DNA from: Enoplosus armatus
Taxonomy: Eukaryota; Chordata; Actinopteri; Centrarchiformes; Enoplosidae
Direction: 5' to 3'
NCBI RefSeq assembly: GCF_043641665.1
Contig: NC_092184.1
Span: 2,959,608 to 3,023,607 of the forward strand
Length of the DNA: 64,000 nt
Shown: piece after piece, positions 10,501 to 19,664 of the stretch
Layout of the letters: each line of letters starts with the position of its first letter
Position numbering within the stretch: the stretch's first letter is position 1
Notes under the pieces: generated by a model
The model's database searches: none
Seen by the model: the letters and a program-made list of their open reading frames with translations, nothing else
Told to the model about the DNA's origin: nothing
Translations under genes and position numbers: made by a program

Positions 10501-13343
10501 ATGAACGTGAATTCCTCAGAGATTCTTCGTTCTCTGGACTTCGAGAACAATTCAAGTGAGTGTGAACTCCTGGCAAACACCTGCAGCTGCTTTTCATGCA
10601 CCGCAAAAAGTTTTCAGTGTTAATATGTACAATTGTAATCTGCAACAAGTAACTACAGCTGTCCAGAGGGGGTTGAGGTCAGGATGGTGGATGGGCACGT
10701 AGAGCGTCTGACTTTCATGCAGGAGATCAGAGTTTGTGTCCCGTCAGACCTTTTTTTAAAGGGACACTTTTTTTAACCGTTACTGCGATCTCTCCCCGAC
10801 CTTAACCATACCATAGTTGCCATGTGCAGATATTGTAGGAAAAAATGTATATAATTTCAAAATGTTGGCACTGAATGTTACAAAGCAAAGTTGTTGAACG
10901 TAATAGTTTGGCAGAACCATCCAATATGAACAAGTTGATGTTCACTGGGTTTATCTCACTTGTAGAGATCAGTGGCAGCACCACCGAACCCAACAACGGC
11001 ATGGGGGAGGACTGCCGGGTGACCAGGAGCAAGAGGAAGGCCAGCATTAAGCCAGAGTCACCCAGAAAAAGGCAGAGGTGTGCCAGCGGCCCCACTGAGG
11101 TGGCAGTGGAGGCTGTGACGGCCAAGGGGACCAAGAGAAAGGCCAGCACCGCAAGAGAGTCCCCCAGTAAGAAGCAGAGGGGTGGAAGCAACGACACCAA
11201 CGGCTGTGACCTCCCCCCGAGCTCCTGTGGCCCTTCAACCTCCAACCAGAACAGCGGGAGCTCGTCCGTCTCAGCCAGAAGCAGCCGAGGTAAGCTGATA
11301 GTGTGAAAGAACACGAGAGAGAGCTGCTGTTCTTACGTGAGCACATCCAGCACTCCTGGCTACTGCCTGGCCAACAGATAGTCCCACACTTAACCCCCCA
11401 TGTTGGTTTTTACACTTTGGTTTTTATTAATCAGACAAGATACAACATGTTAATTAGCCAGCTTTAGAGGGGCTGGCAGGCAGACTTTGTTACCTCTGGA
11501 CAGCACCAGCTGTTTGCCCCCACCCCCAGCCTTCAGCTAAGCTAACCTGCTGCTGGCAGGTTCAAGGTCTTTGTGATTTGAAGCAAACTGTAATTAAAAT
11601 TTATACATGAGGAAGTTTCTCAGCTATAATGCAGAACAGTAGGAGAAGATTTGACTAGCCCCCAGGTTAACAACCACTGACTTCAACCACAGAGGGGTTA
11701 GGGTGGGATGTTCCTCACGAATGCAGTGAAACGTGAATCTGTGTTTGTGTTTGTGTGTGTAGCCAACTTTGAGGCCAAGTACCTGCAGCTTGACAAGCTC
11801 GGAGAAGGAGGCTTCGGATCAGTTTATGCCGGCTACAGGAAAACGGATTATTTACCAGTAAGTATTACGAAGGTATTCTCACATCACACATGCACACACA
11901 GCCATCACTCCCTGCACTAACCAAAGCACTGCTGACTCTGTCCTGTAGGTGGCGATCAAACATATCCTGAAAGCAGATGTGGCAAGTCGACCAATGGCGA
12001 GTGACCTGATCTGAGATCATTGCATATCTTTGTTCACCTCCTTGTTACTTTGTTGTTGATGAAGAAAGCACACACATACACGACCACGTCTATCAAAACA
12101 CTCACATTGTCGTTATACTGTTTCCTTCAGGTCCTGAATGGAGAGACGTGCATGGTCCCCCTGGAGGTGCTCCTCATGGTGAGCGTGGCACATGGACCAG
12201 AGGAATCTGCAGCCGTGTCATTGTTAGACTGGTATGACCTGGACAAGGAGGTTCTCCTGGTCATGGAGAGACCAGTCTCCTCTGTGGACCTGCTGAACTT
12301 CCTGAATGACAACGGTGGTCCCGTGGAGGAAGACCAGGCTAAGGTACTGAAGCTAGGTGGAGCAAGTTTCTGTGCCAGTGTATGGATGCAAATTTGCATC
12401 CACTCGTGTCTTTGCATTGACTTCGTATGCAGTCGTGGCTTCGCATTCAGTGTGAACACACCTTTATATCCGTGGTTTAAATAGCTGTCACCTGGCCAAA
12501 TGAACTGAACTGAACTTTGAGGAACATCTTTGTGTGAAAGCTGCAACTTTGTCACATAATGGCAAAGTAGCACCCCACAGTCCCTTCTTCACCTCACTCT
12601 AACTCACCTGTTTGTCTCTGTCTCAGAACATCGTGAAGCAGCTGGTGAAAGCAGCCATTCAAATGCACTCCAAGGGCGTCTTCCACCGTGACATCAAAGC
12701 AGAGAACGTCCTTATTGAAACCTGCTCCGATGTCCCTCGAGTCCGGGTCATAGACTTTGGGTGTGGCTGCTTCGAGAAGAAGAGATCTCACCGCGACTTC
12801 TCTGGTACGACGTCTGGCTTCTGCTGCTGCTCTTCATCCATCTGTTGATCTCTGGAGTGATGACTTTCATTGAAACCTTCTACTCATCCTTTGTTTCTTT
12901 CTGTCTCCATCTGTCTGTGTTTTGTAGGAACCCCTGCGTACGCCCCTCCAGAGTTTTTCATACGGGGGAAATACAAGGCAGGCCCCACCACAGTCTGGCA
13001 GCTGGGTGCGCTGCTCTTTGAACTGCTGGAGGGACACAAGCAGTTTACCACCACCAAGTTCCTGCAAAGGAAAATGCAGTACAGCCGCGAGATGCGGATG
13101 CTGAAAGTGTCCAGAGGTAAGACAACACTGGTGTCAATGCAGTACCTGAGTTTTGGTTCTCATAGTGTGCAAAGCTTTTTCCCTCCATGTTCCCACAGAC
13201 GGCTGCAGCTTCCACCCTAAGCTTTGCTTCGTTCTCTGTCTCTCTTCTCAGACTGCCTGGAGTTCTTACAGATGTGTTTGGTTTTGAACCCAAAGGAGCG
13301 CATCACTCTGAAGCAGATGCGGCGGCACCCCTGGCTCAACTAG
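10501..13343 (+). CDS. PIM-like serine/threonine protein kinase, copy A (eight exons)
   Basis: Exons are 10501-10555, 10966-11289, 11763-11857, 11949-11996, 12131-12343, 12627-12804, 12928-13116 and 13252-13343. Phases are consistent throughout and give 397 aa. Residues 1-126 are a basic Ser/Pro-rich N-terminus with two copies of an NLS-like motif (40-56 and 74-90). The kinase domain has the Gly loop GEGGFGSV (140-147), VAIK lysine K162, helix-C Glu E186, a PIM-type hinge with proline (MERPVSSVDLL), HRDIKAEN (D267), DFG (288-290), APPE (310-313) and the PIM-like TVWQLGALLFELLEG. It ends HPWLN. The length and hinge fit the PIM family, which phosphorylates basophilic substrates and is constitutively active. 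Exon 4 ends at an ATG|gcgagt GC donor instead of GT. All motifs are intact, so an active enzyme is plausible. The family call is firm; the exact orthologue is not, and the gene may be one of a fish-specific expansion. Start: first ATG, in a short exon conserved in all copies. Confidence 0.85.
10683..10750 (+). other. tRNA-like segment in kinase intron 1 (possible SINE head)
   Basis: The stretch has an A-box-like gggcacgtagagcg and, about 40 bp on, a B-box-like agagtttgtgtcccg, followed by T-rich runs. It does not fold into a clean cloverleaf by eye, so a functional tRNA is unlikely and a tRNA-derived SINE head is the better guess. It is present in all three units (about 29372-29439 and 48158-48225). 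Confidence 0.28.
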
Positions 13344-13416
13344 TGCTGCACAACCCACCCCCCAAACACCTCCGACCACCCCTTGTGCCAGGAACTGATA
13401 TGGGCCTGTAAATATA

Positions 13417-14344
13417 CAGCCGTGGCCAACAGTTTTGAGAATGACACAAATATTCACTTTCACAAAGTCTGAGTCTGAGTTAGAATAACAGACTGGAAGC
13501 TTTAAAAGGAGGGGGGTGATTGAAATCATGGTTCTTCCTCTGTTAACCATGGTTACCTGCAAGGAAACACGAACAGTCATCATTGCTTTGCACAAAAAGT
13601 GTTTCACAGGCAAGGATATTGCTGCTAGTAAGAGAACTTCAAGGAGAGAGGTTCAATTGTTGTGAAGAAGGCTTCAGGGCGCCCAAGAAAGTCCAGCAAG
13701 CGCCAGGACCGTCTCCTCAAGTTGATTCAGCTGCGGGATCGGGGCACCACCAGTGCAGAGCTTGCTCAGGAATGGCAGCAGGCAGGTGTGAGTGCATCTG
13801 CACGCACAGTGAGGCGAAGACTTTTGGAGGATGGCTGGGTGTCAAGAAGGGCAGCAAAGAAGCCACTTCTCTCCAGGAAAAACACCAGGGACAGACTGAT
13901 ATTCTGCAAAAGCTCCAGGGATTGGACTGCTGAGGACTGGGGTAACGCAGCCATAAGTGAAGAATGGTACCAAGACATCCTCCGAGAGCAACTTCTCCCA
14001 ACCATCCAAGAACAGCTTTGGGTCCATGGCCAGGAAACTCCCCAGACCTTAATCCCATTGAGAATTTGTGGTCAATCCTCAAGAGGCGGGTGGACAAACA
14101 AAAACCCACAAATTCTGACAAACTCCAAGCATTGATTATGCAAGAATGGGCTGCCATCAGTCAGGATGTGGCCCAGAAGTTGATTGACAGCATGCCAGGG
14201 CGAATTGCAGAGGTCTTGGTGAACACTGCAAATATACTTCAGTATACCATAGTAACATCTGACAAAAAGATCTAAAAACACTGAAGCAGCAACCTTTGTG
14301 AAAAACAATACTTGTGTCGTTCTCAGAACGTTTGGCCACGGCTG
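13417..14344 (+). mobile_element. Tc1-like DNA transposon, internally deleted (copy A)
   Basis: The terminal inverted repeats begin cagccgtggccaacagtttt and end with their complement (tttggccacggctg), flanked by TA at 13415-13416 and 14345-14346, the Tc1/mariner target duplication. The transposase is broken. A paired-like HTH (GRPRKSSKRQDRLLKLIQLR from about 13680) and the C-terminal PDLNPIENLWSILKRR block with the last catalytic residue remain. The first catalytic Asp segment is deleted between about 13945 and 13950, the second (the HDGAPCH block) is deleted at about 14019, and frames shift. It cannot encode an active transposase. It lies 73 bp after the kinase stop codon. Confidence 0.92.
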
Positions 14345-14357
14345 TATGTGTTATATG

Positions 14358-14363
14358 AATAAA
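14358..14363 (+). promoter_or_regulatory. candidate polyadenylation signal of kinase copy A (AATAAA)
   Basis: No AATAAA is seen between the kinase stop codon and the Tc1 element. The first good one lies 14 bp beyond the transposon, followed by a tctgactt/tgtcctccag stretch that could serve as the GU-rich element. If used, the kinase 3' UTR includes the whole Tc1 copy. The same arrangement is kept in B (33112-33117) and C (51832-51837). Confidence 0.45.
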
Positions 14364-14979
14364 TATGCCATCCTCTGACTTGTAATGTCCTCCAGCATTT
14401 TGTGTTGATTAATACTGGAAAATGTGAATAATTGAAATTCTTTTTTATTTTCATCCTGAAACATAAACATGAAGTATTTTCTTGGTGATTTAGTAAAGGG
14501 TTGGCCAGCCATCTACCTACTCATCATCATGCTGATGCTAACCACTGAAGAAAAATTCATTATTGACCTTCACTTCCAGTGTTGGCATTTGTGTTTCATT
14601 ATGTGTTTATAACAATATGTCATCACAGAAGTTGTCCGAGTGGTCGTTCAAAACGTGTGTTCATACAATATTTCTCCATCCAAACACACAGTCCCAGCAG
14701 AGACTCACTCTGAGCCAAAGATCGTCTTTTTAACCTGATGTCTGTGGTGAAGTCAGGTCACATGACCGCCTCAAAAATATAAATATAATATAAAAAATAT
14801 ATTGAATAAGATTCAAGGATATAGCCTGACTACGCACCCGGAGACTTCCACCCAGGGAAACAGTCGCAATTTCACAATATTAGACATACACTAACCCAAT
14901 CAACACACAGGTTCAGTCACTAATGAAAGCCAAAGACGTGTTTTTTCCAAAATCAAAACGACACCATTTTATTGAATGT
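14364..14979. other. no gene recognised
   Basis: AT-rich spacer between the kinase 3' end and a transposase-like fragment. It contains an (AT)-rich run at 14777-14808 that marks where copy C carries 573 bp of different sequence. Confidence 0.4.
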
Positions 14980-15267
14980 TCACAGGTAAGAAGCAGAAAT
15001 AAACCAAACGGTGTCAGGTAGGTCTGGTTCCTCCAGCATCTGGTACTCCAGAAACTCAGCTGAAATCCGGTCCTGGGCCCTTGCGTCCTCAAAAGGAAGA
15101 AGGTGTTTGTATCTGGGAAAAGACAACTTTGGACAGAGCACATCATCCACATGCAAGTCTTGTCTCTGCCTGAGGTCCACAAACTCCAGGGCGTCATTCA
15201 GCGGGAGCTTCTTCAGAGCATTTCCTGTAGACCTCAGCAGGAAGTCTGCTGAATTTGGTGACATCAC
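14980..15267 (-). pseudogene. transposase-like fragment, possibly hAT-type (copy A)
   Basis: On the minus strand a 95-aa frame contains ALKKLPLNDALEFVDL and ISAEFLEYQMLEEPDLPDTVW. The second block resembles the EF..YQ.L.D.DLP segment found near the C-terminus of several fish hAT-like transposases. No other part of such a protein is found next to it, so the assignment is tentative. Copy B carries a frameshifted version and copy C keeps only part. Confidence 0.35.
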
Positions 15268-16111
15268 TCGAGGGAAGTCTCACCAGCTTCATGCAGCCTC
15301 GTCAGCGTGGCCTTTGTGGTCAGTCCAATACCAAGTTGGAGGTCTGAAGGGCTATTTCTCACCCTTGCACCATCTTGCCCCCACTATATACCTGTAGATT
15401 ATTGCAGTTTTCCTACAATGGTCAAATAATATCTTACAGTCAATTCAAAGTCTGCATATAGCCAAGCACAGTCCAAACGCAGAGGTGCTCTTGCTCCGGC
15501 CATTTTATCGAGAATGCATCGGCAGGTGACTTGTGTGGACAAATATCTTGGAATGCATTTCACAGCCACCAGCAGGAATGGCGGAGGAGAGAGCTCGCAA
15601 CTGTAAGCTAAAATTTTCCCAAATATTACTGTTGTTGTGTTGTTGTATTTTTTGAGGGGAGAACTTAGTTGTTTAAACTTAAAATCTGTGGTCAGTTTAT
15701 TAAAATCGAGCCTACGTGAAAATCTGCTCCGACGTTTTCGGAGATTTGAGTCCCGCTAGCGTGCCTCGCCAGCCAGCCATCGCTCGTGGTACCAGCAGCC
15801 CTTTTGGAAATTGCCGCTGGCTCTGATGTCTATGTAGCGGTTAAACATGACATATAATTCATTTTGGGTATATCTAACGGGAAGTTAAATCTATCATTCC
15901 TTCCCGGGCAAATCGGTTTGGCCGAGGAGAAAGTTAAGGTTCATACTTATATACATCTTTTAACTTGAGCTGGACTTTATTCCCTATTGTACAAACGTGT
16001 TATAACATTTAAAAATACTAATGGCTATTGTGCATTAAAACTAACATTTAATTATCCGGCAAGGAACTATATATGGTAACTTCCGCGTTCAAGTTGTTTG
16101 CCAGGGCTTCT
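15268..16111. other. spacer with a possible short first exon
   Basis: Mostly noncoding. At 15578-15602 an ATG GCG GAG GAG start with good context runs into a gtaagc donor, so it looks like a first coding exon on the + strand, perhaps of the piggyBac transposase downstream. The same stretch is in copy B (34333-34357) but is deleted in C. A 14-mer, gggcaaatcggttt (15906-15919), is inverted in copy C. Confidence 0.25.
16061..16083 (+). repeat. direct repeat, left unit, with CArG-like core (copy A)
   Basis: The sequence aaggaactatatatggtaac and three following bases recur as a near-identical direct repeat at 17239-17261, on the other side of the piggyBac ORF. The core is CTATATATGG, one base off a perfect CArG box. 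Confidence 0.5.
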
Positions 16112-17032
16112 GAGGATGGCTTCATTCATGATATGGACTACCAAGACTACGCTGGAGGCCCACGGTGTCCCCCTGATGCCTGAACAACATGGGTGCCACC
16201 AGCCAGATAGTCTCCGTCCTGTTCAGCACCATTTCCTCCTCCTCCACCACCACAGCCGTCTTTGCGGATAACTTCTTCACCAGCCTGGAGTTGGTGCGGT
16301 ACCTCAAGGACCAGAACTGCAGGTACACAGGGACAGCCAGGGACAACAGAGTAGGCCAGCCTCCGCTCAAGTCCATCAAGGAGATGGGGAAGAATGATGG
16401 GATCCTGGCCCTCAGGTGGAAGGACAACAAGGTTGTCACTGGGGGTGGAGCCCATGTCCTCAGTCCACCGGTACTGCAGGAAGGAACAAGTGAGCTGCCC
16501 TGCTGTCATCAAAGGCTACAATGCAAACATGGGGGGCATTGACAAGAGCGACATGCTGGTCCCCCTCTACCGTACCCCCTTGAAGTCCAAGAGGTGGTAC
16601 GTGCGGTTGTTTGCTTATGCGATTGATGTCAGCCTCACGAATGCCTGGGTCATCTACAGGCGGGACTGCAAGGCTCTCGATGTGGCTGGCCTGTCACTAA
16701 AGAACTTTAGGCTCCAGGTGTTCAAGGACGCCAGCAGCCAGAAGCCAGTCACGTCTCGCCCCCGAAGGAGCTCAACAGACCTCAGCACCTCTGTTGATGT
16801 CCCCAAGCCTGTCCGGGGACACCGCAGCCACACCCCAGCTGATTCTGTGCGGTTTGAGTTTGACCTGTCCCAATTCCATGCCCCTGTCTACACCAACCGC
16901 CAGACCTGCAAGTACTGCAGCAAGACGGGGAACATCAAAAGGTCAGATGTGGTCTGCAGGGTGTGCAAGGTCCACCTGTGCCTCAATGCAGAGTGTAACT
17001 GCTTTCTTGACTACCACCAGTCAGCCGCATAA
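16112..17032 (+). pseudogene. piggyBac (PGBD-type) transposase, C-terminal half, broken (copy A)
   Basis: The frames give, in order, EDGFIHDMDYQDYAGGP (from 16112), ADNFFTSLELVRYLKDQNCR (the piggyBac DDE catalytic block around the second Asp), LALRWKDNKVVT, then after a frame change at about 16440, YNANMGGIDKSDML. The end is a cysteine-rich domain, CKYC...CRVC...CLNAEC..C, which is the C-terminal zinc-binding domain that recognises piggyBac ends. The N-terminal half with the first catalytic Asp is missing and there is at least one stop plus a frameshift, so this is a dead transposase. The C-terminal 212 aa are nevertheless open and nearly invariant in all three units. Confidence 0.85.
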
Positions 17033-17081
17033 ATGACTGGACTGGACATTGATGTTATTGACTGTTATATTTGTTAATACG

Positions 17082-17082
17082 T

Positions 17083-17124
<42 letters not shown>
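17082..17124. repeat. (AT)n microsatellite, copy A
   Basis: Uninterrupted AT repeats directly after the piggyBac remnant. The length differs between units (shorter in B, similar in C), so it is a useful marker for telling the copies apart. Confidence 0.9.
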
Positions 17125-17128
<4 letters not shown>

Positions 17129-17238
17129 TATTTAAGTTCTACAAAACATGTTAAAAATAAATGTCCCTTTAAGTTTATGTGTTTTTCTCATATTTTTTAT
17201 ATATTCACCTTTTAGAAAATGTTTTACCCCAGACGGGC

Positions 17239-17261
17239 GAGGAACCATATATGGTAACTTC
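17239..17261 (+). repeat. direct repeat, right unit, with perfect CArG box (copy A)
   Basis: The repeat contains CCATATATGG (17245-17254), an exact CC(A/T)6GG serum-response-factor consensus. It pairs with the unit at 16061-16083. Whether it is an element end or a regulatory site cannot be told from sequence. Confidence 0.5.
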
Positions 17262-17322
17262 ATTTGAATTTCCAAGTATTTCAATGAGTGCCTGATTAAG
17301 TGTTAAGCAATATTCTATCTAG

Positions 17323-17640
17323 GGACAAATGAGGAAATCCGGGCCCTCATTGAGTGGCGGGCGACCAACAATGGCCTGTTCACCGGCAGGAGAAAATCTG
17401 CAAAAAGTGGATGGGATGAGTGTTGATTTTCAGTGCTTTTATCATTGCCTGTATATCTGGGGAAGGGTTGGGGCCAGATTTAGGCAGTCTCCATCCATAA
17501 TGATTAATATCTTGTTGAAGTGGCAGTGTCTCACTCTTTTTTATGTTTTTGTTTTGCCCCAGCACTTTTGTTACCAGAGAGAGAGGCAGTGGCCAGAGAT
17601 ATTTGTTATTGTTTGAGAACATTTTTGTTCAGTTCGAAAT
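17323..17640 (+). pseudogene. PIF/Harbinger Myb/MADF-like accessory protein, deleted (copy A)
   Basis: After an acceptor (ctatctag) the + strand reads TNEEIRALIEWRATNNGLFT then GRRKSAKSGWDE, the first helix region of the trihelix/MADF DNA-binding domain of PIF/Harbinger accessory proteins. The following domain exon and most of the C-terminus, present in copy C at 54926-55245, are deleted here, leaving only the last residues (ICYCLRTFLF frame, about 17590-17640). It cannot produce the DNA-binding protein. Confidence 0.6.
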
Positions 17641-17901
17641 TCAACCCAGGCAATTCATTCTTGAAAGCAACGGTGTATTGTGTATATTTACAACAAAACC
17701 CCCCAAAAGTCCTATATTTTACAGTTATAAACAGTTATTTACAGTCAGGCAGTTGAATTTAAATGAACCAGAATAAGAAAAAGGACATTGCAACAAATGA
17801 ACTTCTACAACTTATATACACACATATCTCTTTCCATGTATCCATGTATGTATGTATCTGTCCTTTGCCATCTAAACTATGTTTTAAATGCTGTCCAACT
17901 T

Positions 17902-18089
17902 CTAGTGAGCGTGACTACATCTGGACAAGTTTACTGCCGAGATGTAGTCATGTTCACCCAGACATGCAGGCAGTTCATCCGGAGCAGGAAGCTGTGCAGC
18001 AAGCCTTCCTCGGACACCGTTCCCCGACAGGTCCCTCACATCGACCTCTGCGTTGCCCACGTCATCCTCGCTGTCATCTGGGCCCGGAC

Positions 18090-18120
<31 letters not shown>

Positions 18121-18830
18121 CAGGATATCACCTGCTGCCATACAAATGTTGTGGAGGACGCAGCAGGCACCAATCACCTTCAATCATGTTCCTTCCTCTT
18201 GCGTGGTGCCTGTTGTACCGGACTTCAACGTGGCCTGTTAATCAAAATTCAAAATATGGTGTATTTCAAAGTCACCAAAATAATTCAACACTGAATATGC
18301 TGTGTGTGTTTAATATTCTTTCTGGCTACAGGCGATATGAGGTCATGATAGCAACAGGACGCTGCAGGCACGGATATCCTCCGTCCCCTAACAGAAAGCA
18401 CCCAGCTGGTGGATACAGCGCCTGTTGTACATGGGAGATCTGTCAAGCACAAGCGCATCATGTGCAGATCCTGGATTGCGAATGTACACATCAAGAAATG
18501 AGGAGTGCCTCACGGCCAGCGAGGCGAACAAAGCCGGCCCCCACCTCCTCCATAATCCTCTGGTTTGGGGAAATGAATAGCTCTGTGGAAGATGGTCATC
18601 ATTTCCTCCACAACGTTGTGGACGGTTGTGTCTGCAGTTACCCTGCAAGAGGCTCCACAGGCCAGCCAGCAGACTGTGACCAGCACCTCAACTTCATGGC
18701 TCTATCCATGGGCTTTTTGCCGGGGCAGCATCTGCACCAGCATGTTTATGTTGTTCCTGGATAGCCTGAAGGCTGGTTTCAAGTCAGCTCCAGAAAAGAA
18801 TGTGAGGAGGATAGGCACATGATCATTCAT
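17902..18830 (-). pseudogene. PIF/Harbinger (HARBI1-like) transposase, defective (copy A)
   Basis: On the minus strand from an ATG at 18830 the frame reads FFSGADLKPAFRLSRNNINM, then after an in-frame TAG a segment with GASCRVTADTTVHNVVEEMM. After a frame change follow SSFLDVYIRNPGSAHDALVL, GDGGYPCLQRPVAIM and the C-terminal ACCVLHNICMAAGDILEEE. These are the standard Harbinger nuclease blocks. The segment carrying the first catalytic Asp (normally about 60 aa between the LAGREA and SFLDVY blocks) is missing, so the enzyme is dead. Copy A has also lost the stop (DYI then stop in B and C) and runs on to 17902. A poly-Glu run (GAG repeats) varies in length between copies. Confidence 0.82.
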
Positions 18831-19283
18831 TTCTGCACACATTTGTGAAGTACTTTGGTCCCGTAGGGAAAAAAAAGCAGAAAAAGAATCTCTTTTTTTT
18901 TAGATTGTTTAAATATTGTTTACTTCCTATTTCTTTCATTGCTTGACAGGCAGTGTAAGGGCACATCTGTCTTCCCAGGTTCTGAGTCAAAGAGTGACTG
19001 TAGCCTTCATGATTACTCTATCATAGACATCGTGTGTCCTTTCTGTGTTGAAGTCTGTCCTGGTTAATGACTAATGATACAGATGAGGTACAGGCACTTC
19101 TTGCATTAATATATAGTGATGTTTGTGCACCTAGCTGTACACGGCCTGTCAGACTGAGTATCAACCTCTTGGTGTTCGAGTACCAAGATGACAAACCGTG
19201 GGTGTGTATGTGGAATGTAGGCTAATCCATTTCAATACTATTAAACTGCAATAAAAGTTTTTTTTTTTTTAATGTAATCTGTT
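18831..19283. other. spacer, no gene recognised
   Basis: Contains T-rich runs (about 18893-18901 and 19259-19270) and otherwise nothing recognisable. Transposon boundaries of the Harbinger element may lie here, but terminal repeats were not found by eye. Confidence 0.4.
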
Positions 19284-19286
19284 TGA

Positions 19287-19345
19287 GAGAGGTGTTTGTC
19301 CATCCTATATGAATGACGATAGACTAAATATTAGAAACACCTCTC
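19287..19345. repeat. hairpin: 11-bp perfect inverted repeat (copy A)
   Basis: Arms gagaggtgttt (19287-19297) and aaacacctctc (19335-19345) are exact complements with a 37-base loop. Both arms are unchanged in B (37941-37999) and C (56990-57048). It may be part of the neighbouring hAT-like element. Confidence 0.6.
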
Positions 19346-19650
19346 AGTATAACCCAGTACAGTTCAACAGCACCACAAGTACAGCTGACACAGAAAAAAA
19401 TGACACCTCAATAAATACTTCATATAATATTAACCTGCATTGCTTTGTATCTAGGTGTTCCGACGAAACTGGCAACCTGTCTGCCCTTTCACATGTAGAC
19501 TTGGCGAAGGAGCATAATGGTAACAAGAACGTACAAAGCCAGACAGACATGCTAATATGGCCCGTCTCCCCTCCATCCTCCGCCGCATCCTGGCTCTTCT
19601 CTTGCCTCCTCTTCAGCTACTTTATAAAGCATACCGACAGCAACGGCTGA
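19309..19650 (+). other. 113-codon open frame of unknown nature (copy A)
   Basis: An open frame starting inside the hairpin loop is kept at the same length in all three units with very few residue changes. The composition is Asn/Ser/Thr-rich at the N-terminus with a hydrophobic stretch (WLFSCLLFSYF) near the end. I recognise no domain. It lies beside a hAT-like transposase on the other strand and is most likely element DNA rather than a host gene. Confidence 0.2.
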
Positions 19651-19664
19651 TCACCTCCTGATGC

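Noticed and set aside
10802..11314. 170-codon minus-strand frame over kinase exon 2 (also at 29567 and 48292)
   Set aside because: Shadow of exon 2. The + strand frame has splice sites on both sides and joins the kinase; the minus frame is Leu/Ser-rich with no domain.
12127..12573. 148-codon minus-strand frame over kinase exon 5 (also in B and C)
   Set aside because: Antisense of the kinase exon with consensus splice sites; no independent evidence.
10501..13343. Kinase as a retroprocessed pseudogene or death-associated/other CAMK-type kinase
   Set aside because: Seven introns are present, so it is not retroprocessed. The hinge proline (MERP), the TVWxLG block without the usual Asp and the HPWL ending fit PIM rather than other families.
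16147..16512. 121-codon minus-strand frame over the piggyBac remnant
   Set aside because: The + strand carries the DNFFTS catalytic block and the cysteine-rich tail; the minus frame is a Gly-rich shadow.
17763..18764. 333-codon open frame on the + strand (and its equivalents in B and C)
   Set aside because: It is antisense to the Harbinger transposase blocks (NPGSAHDALVL, GDGGYP, ACCVLHNIC), which read clearly on the minus strand. The + frame has low-complexity proline runs that mirror the poly-Glu tract.
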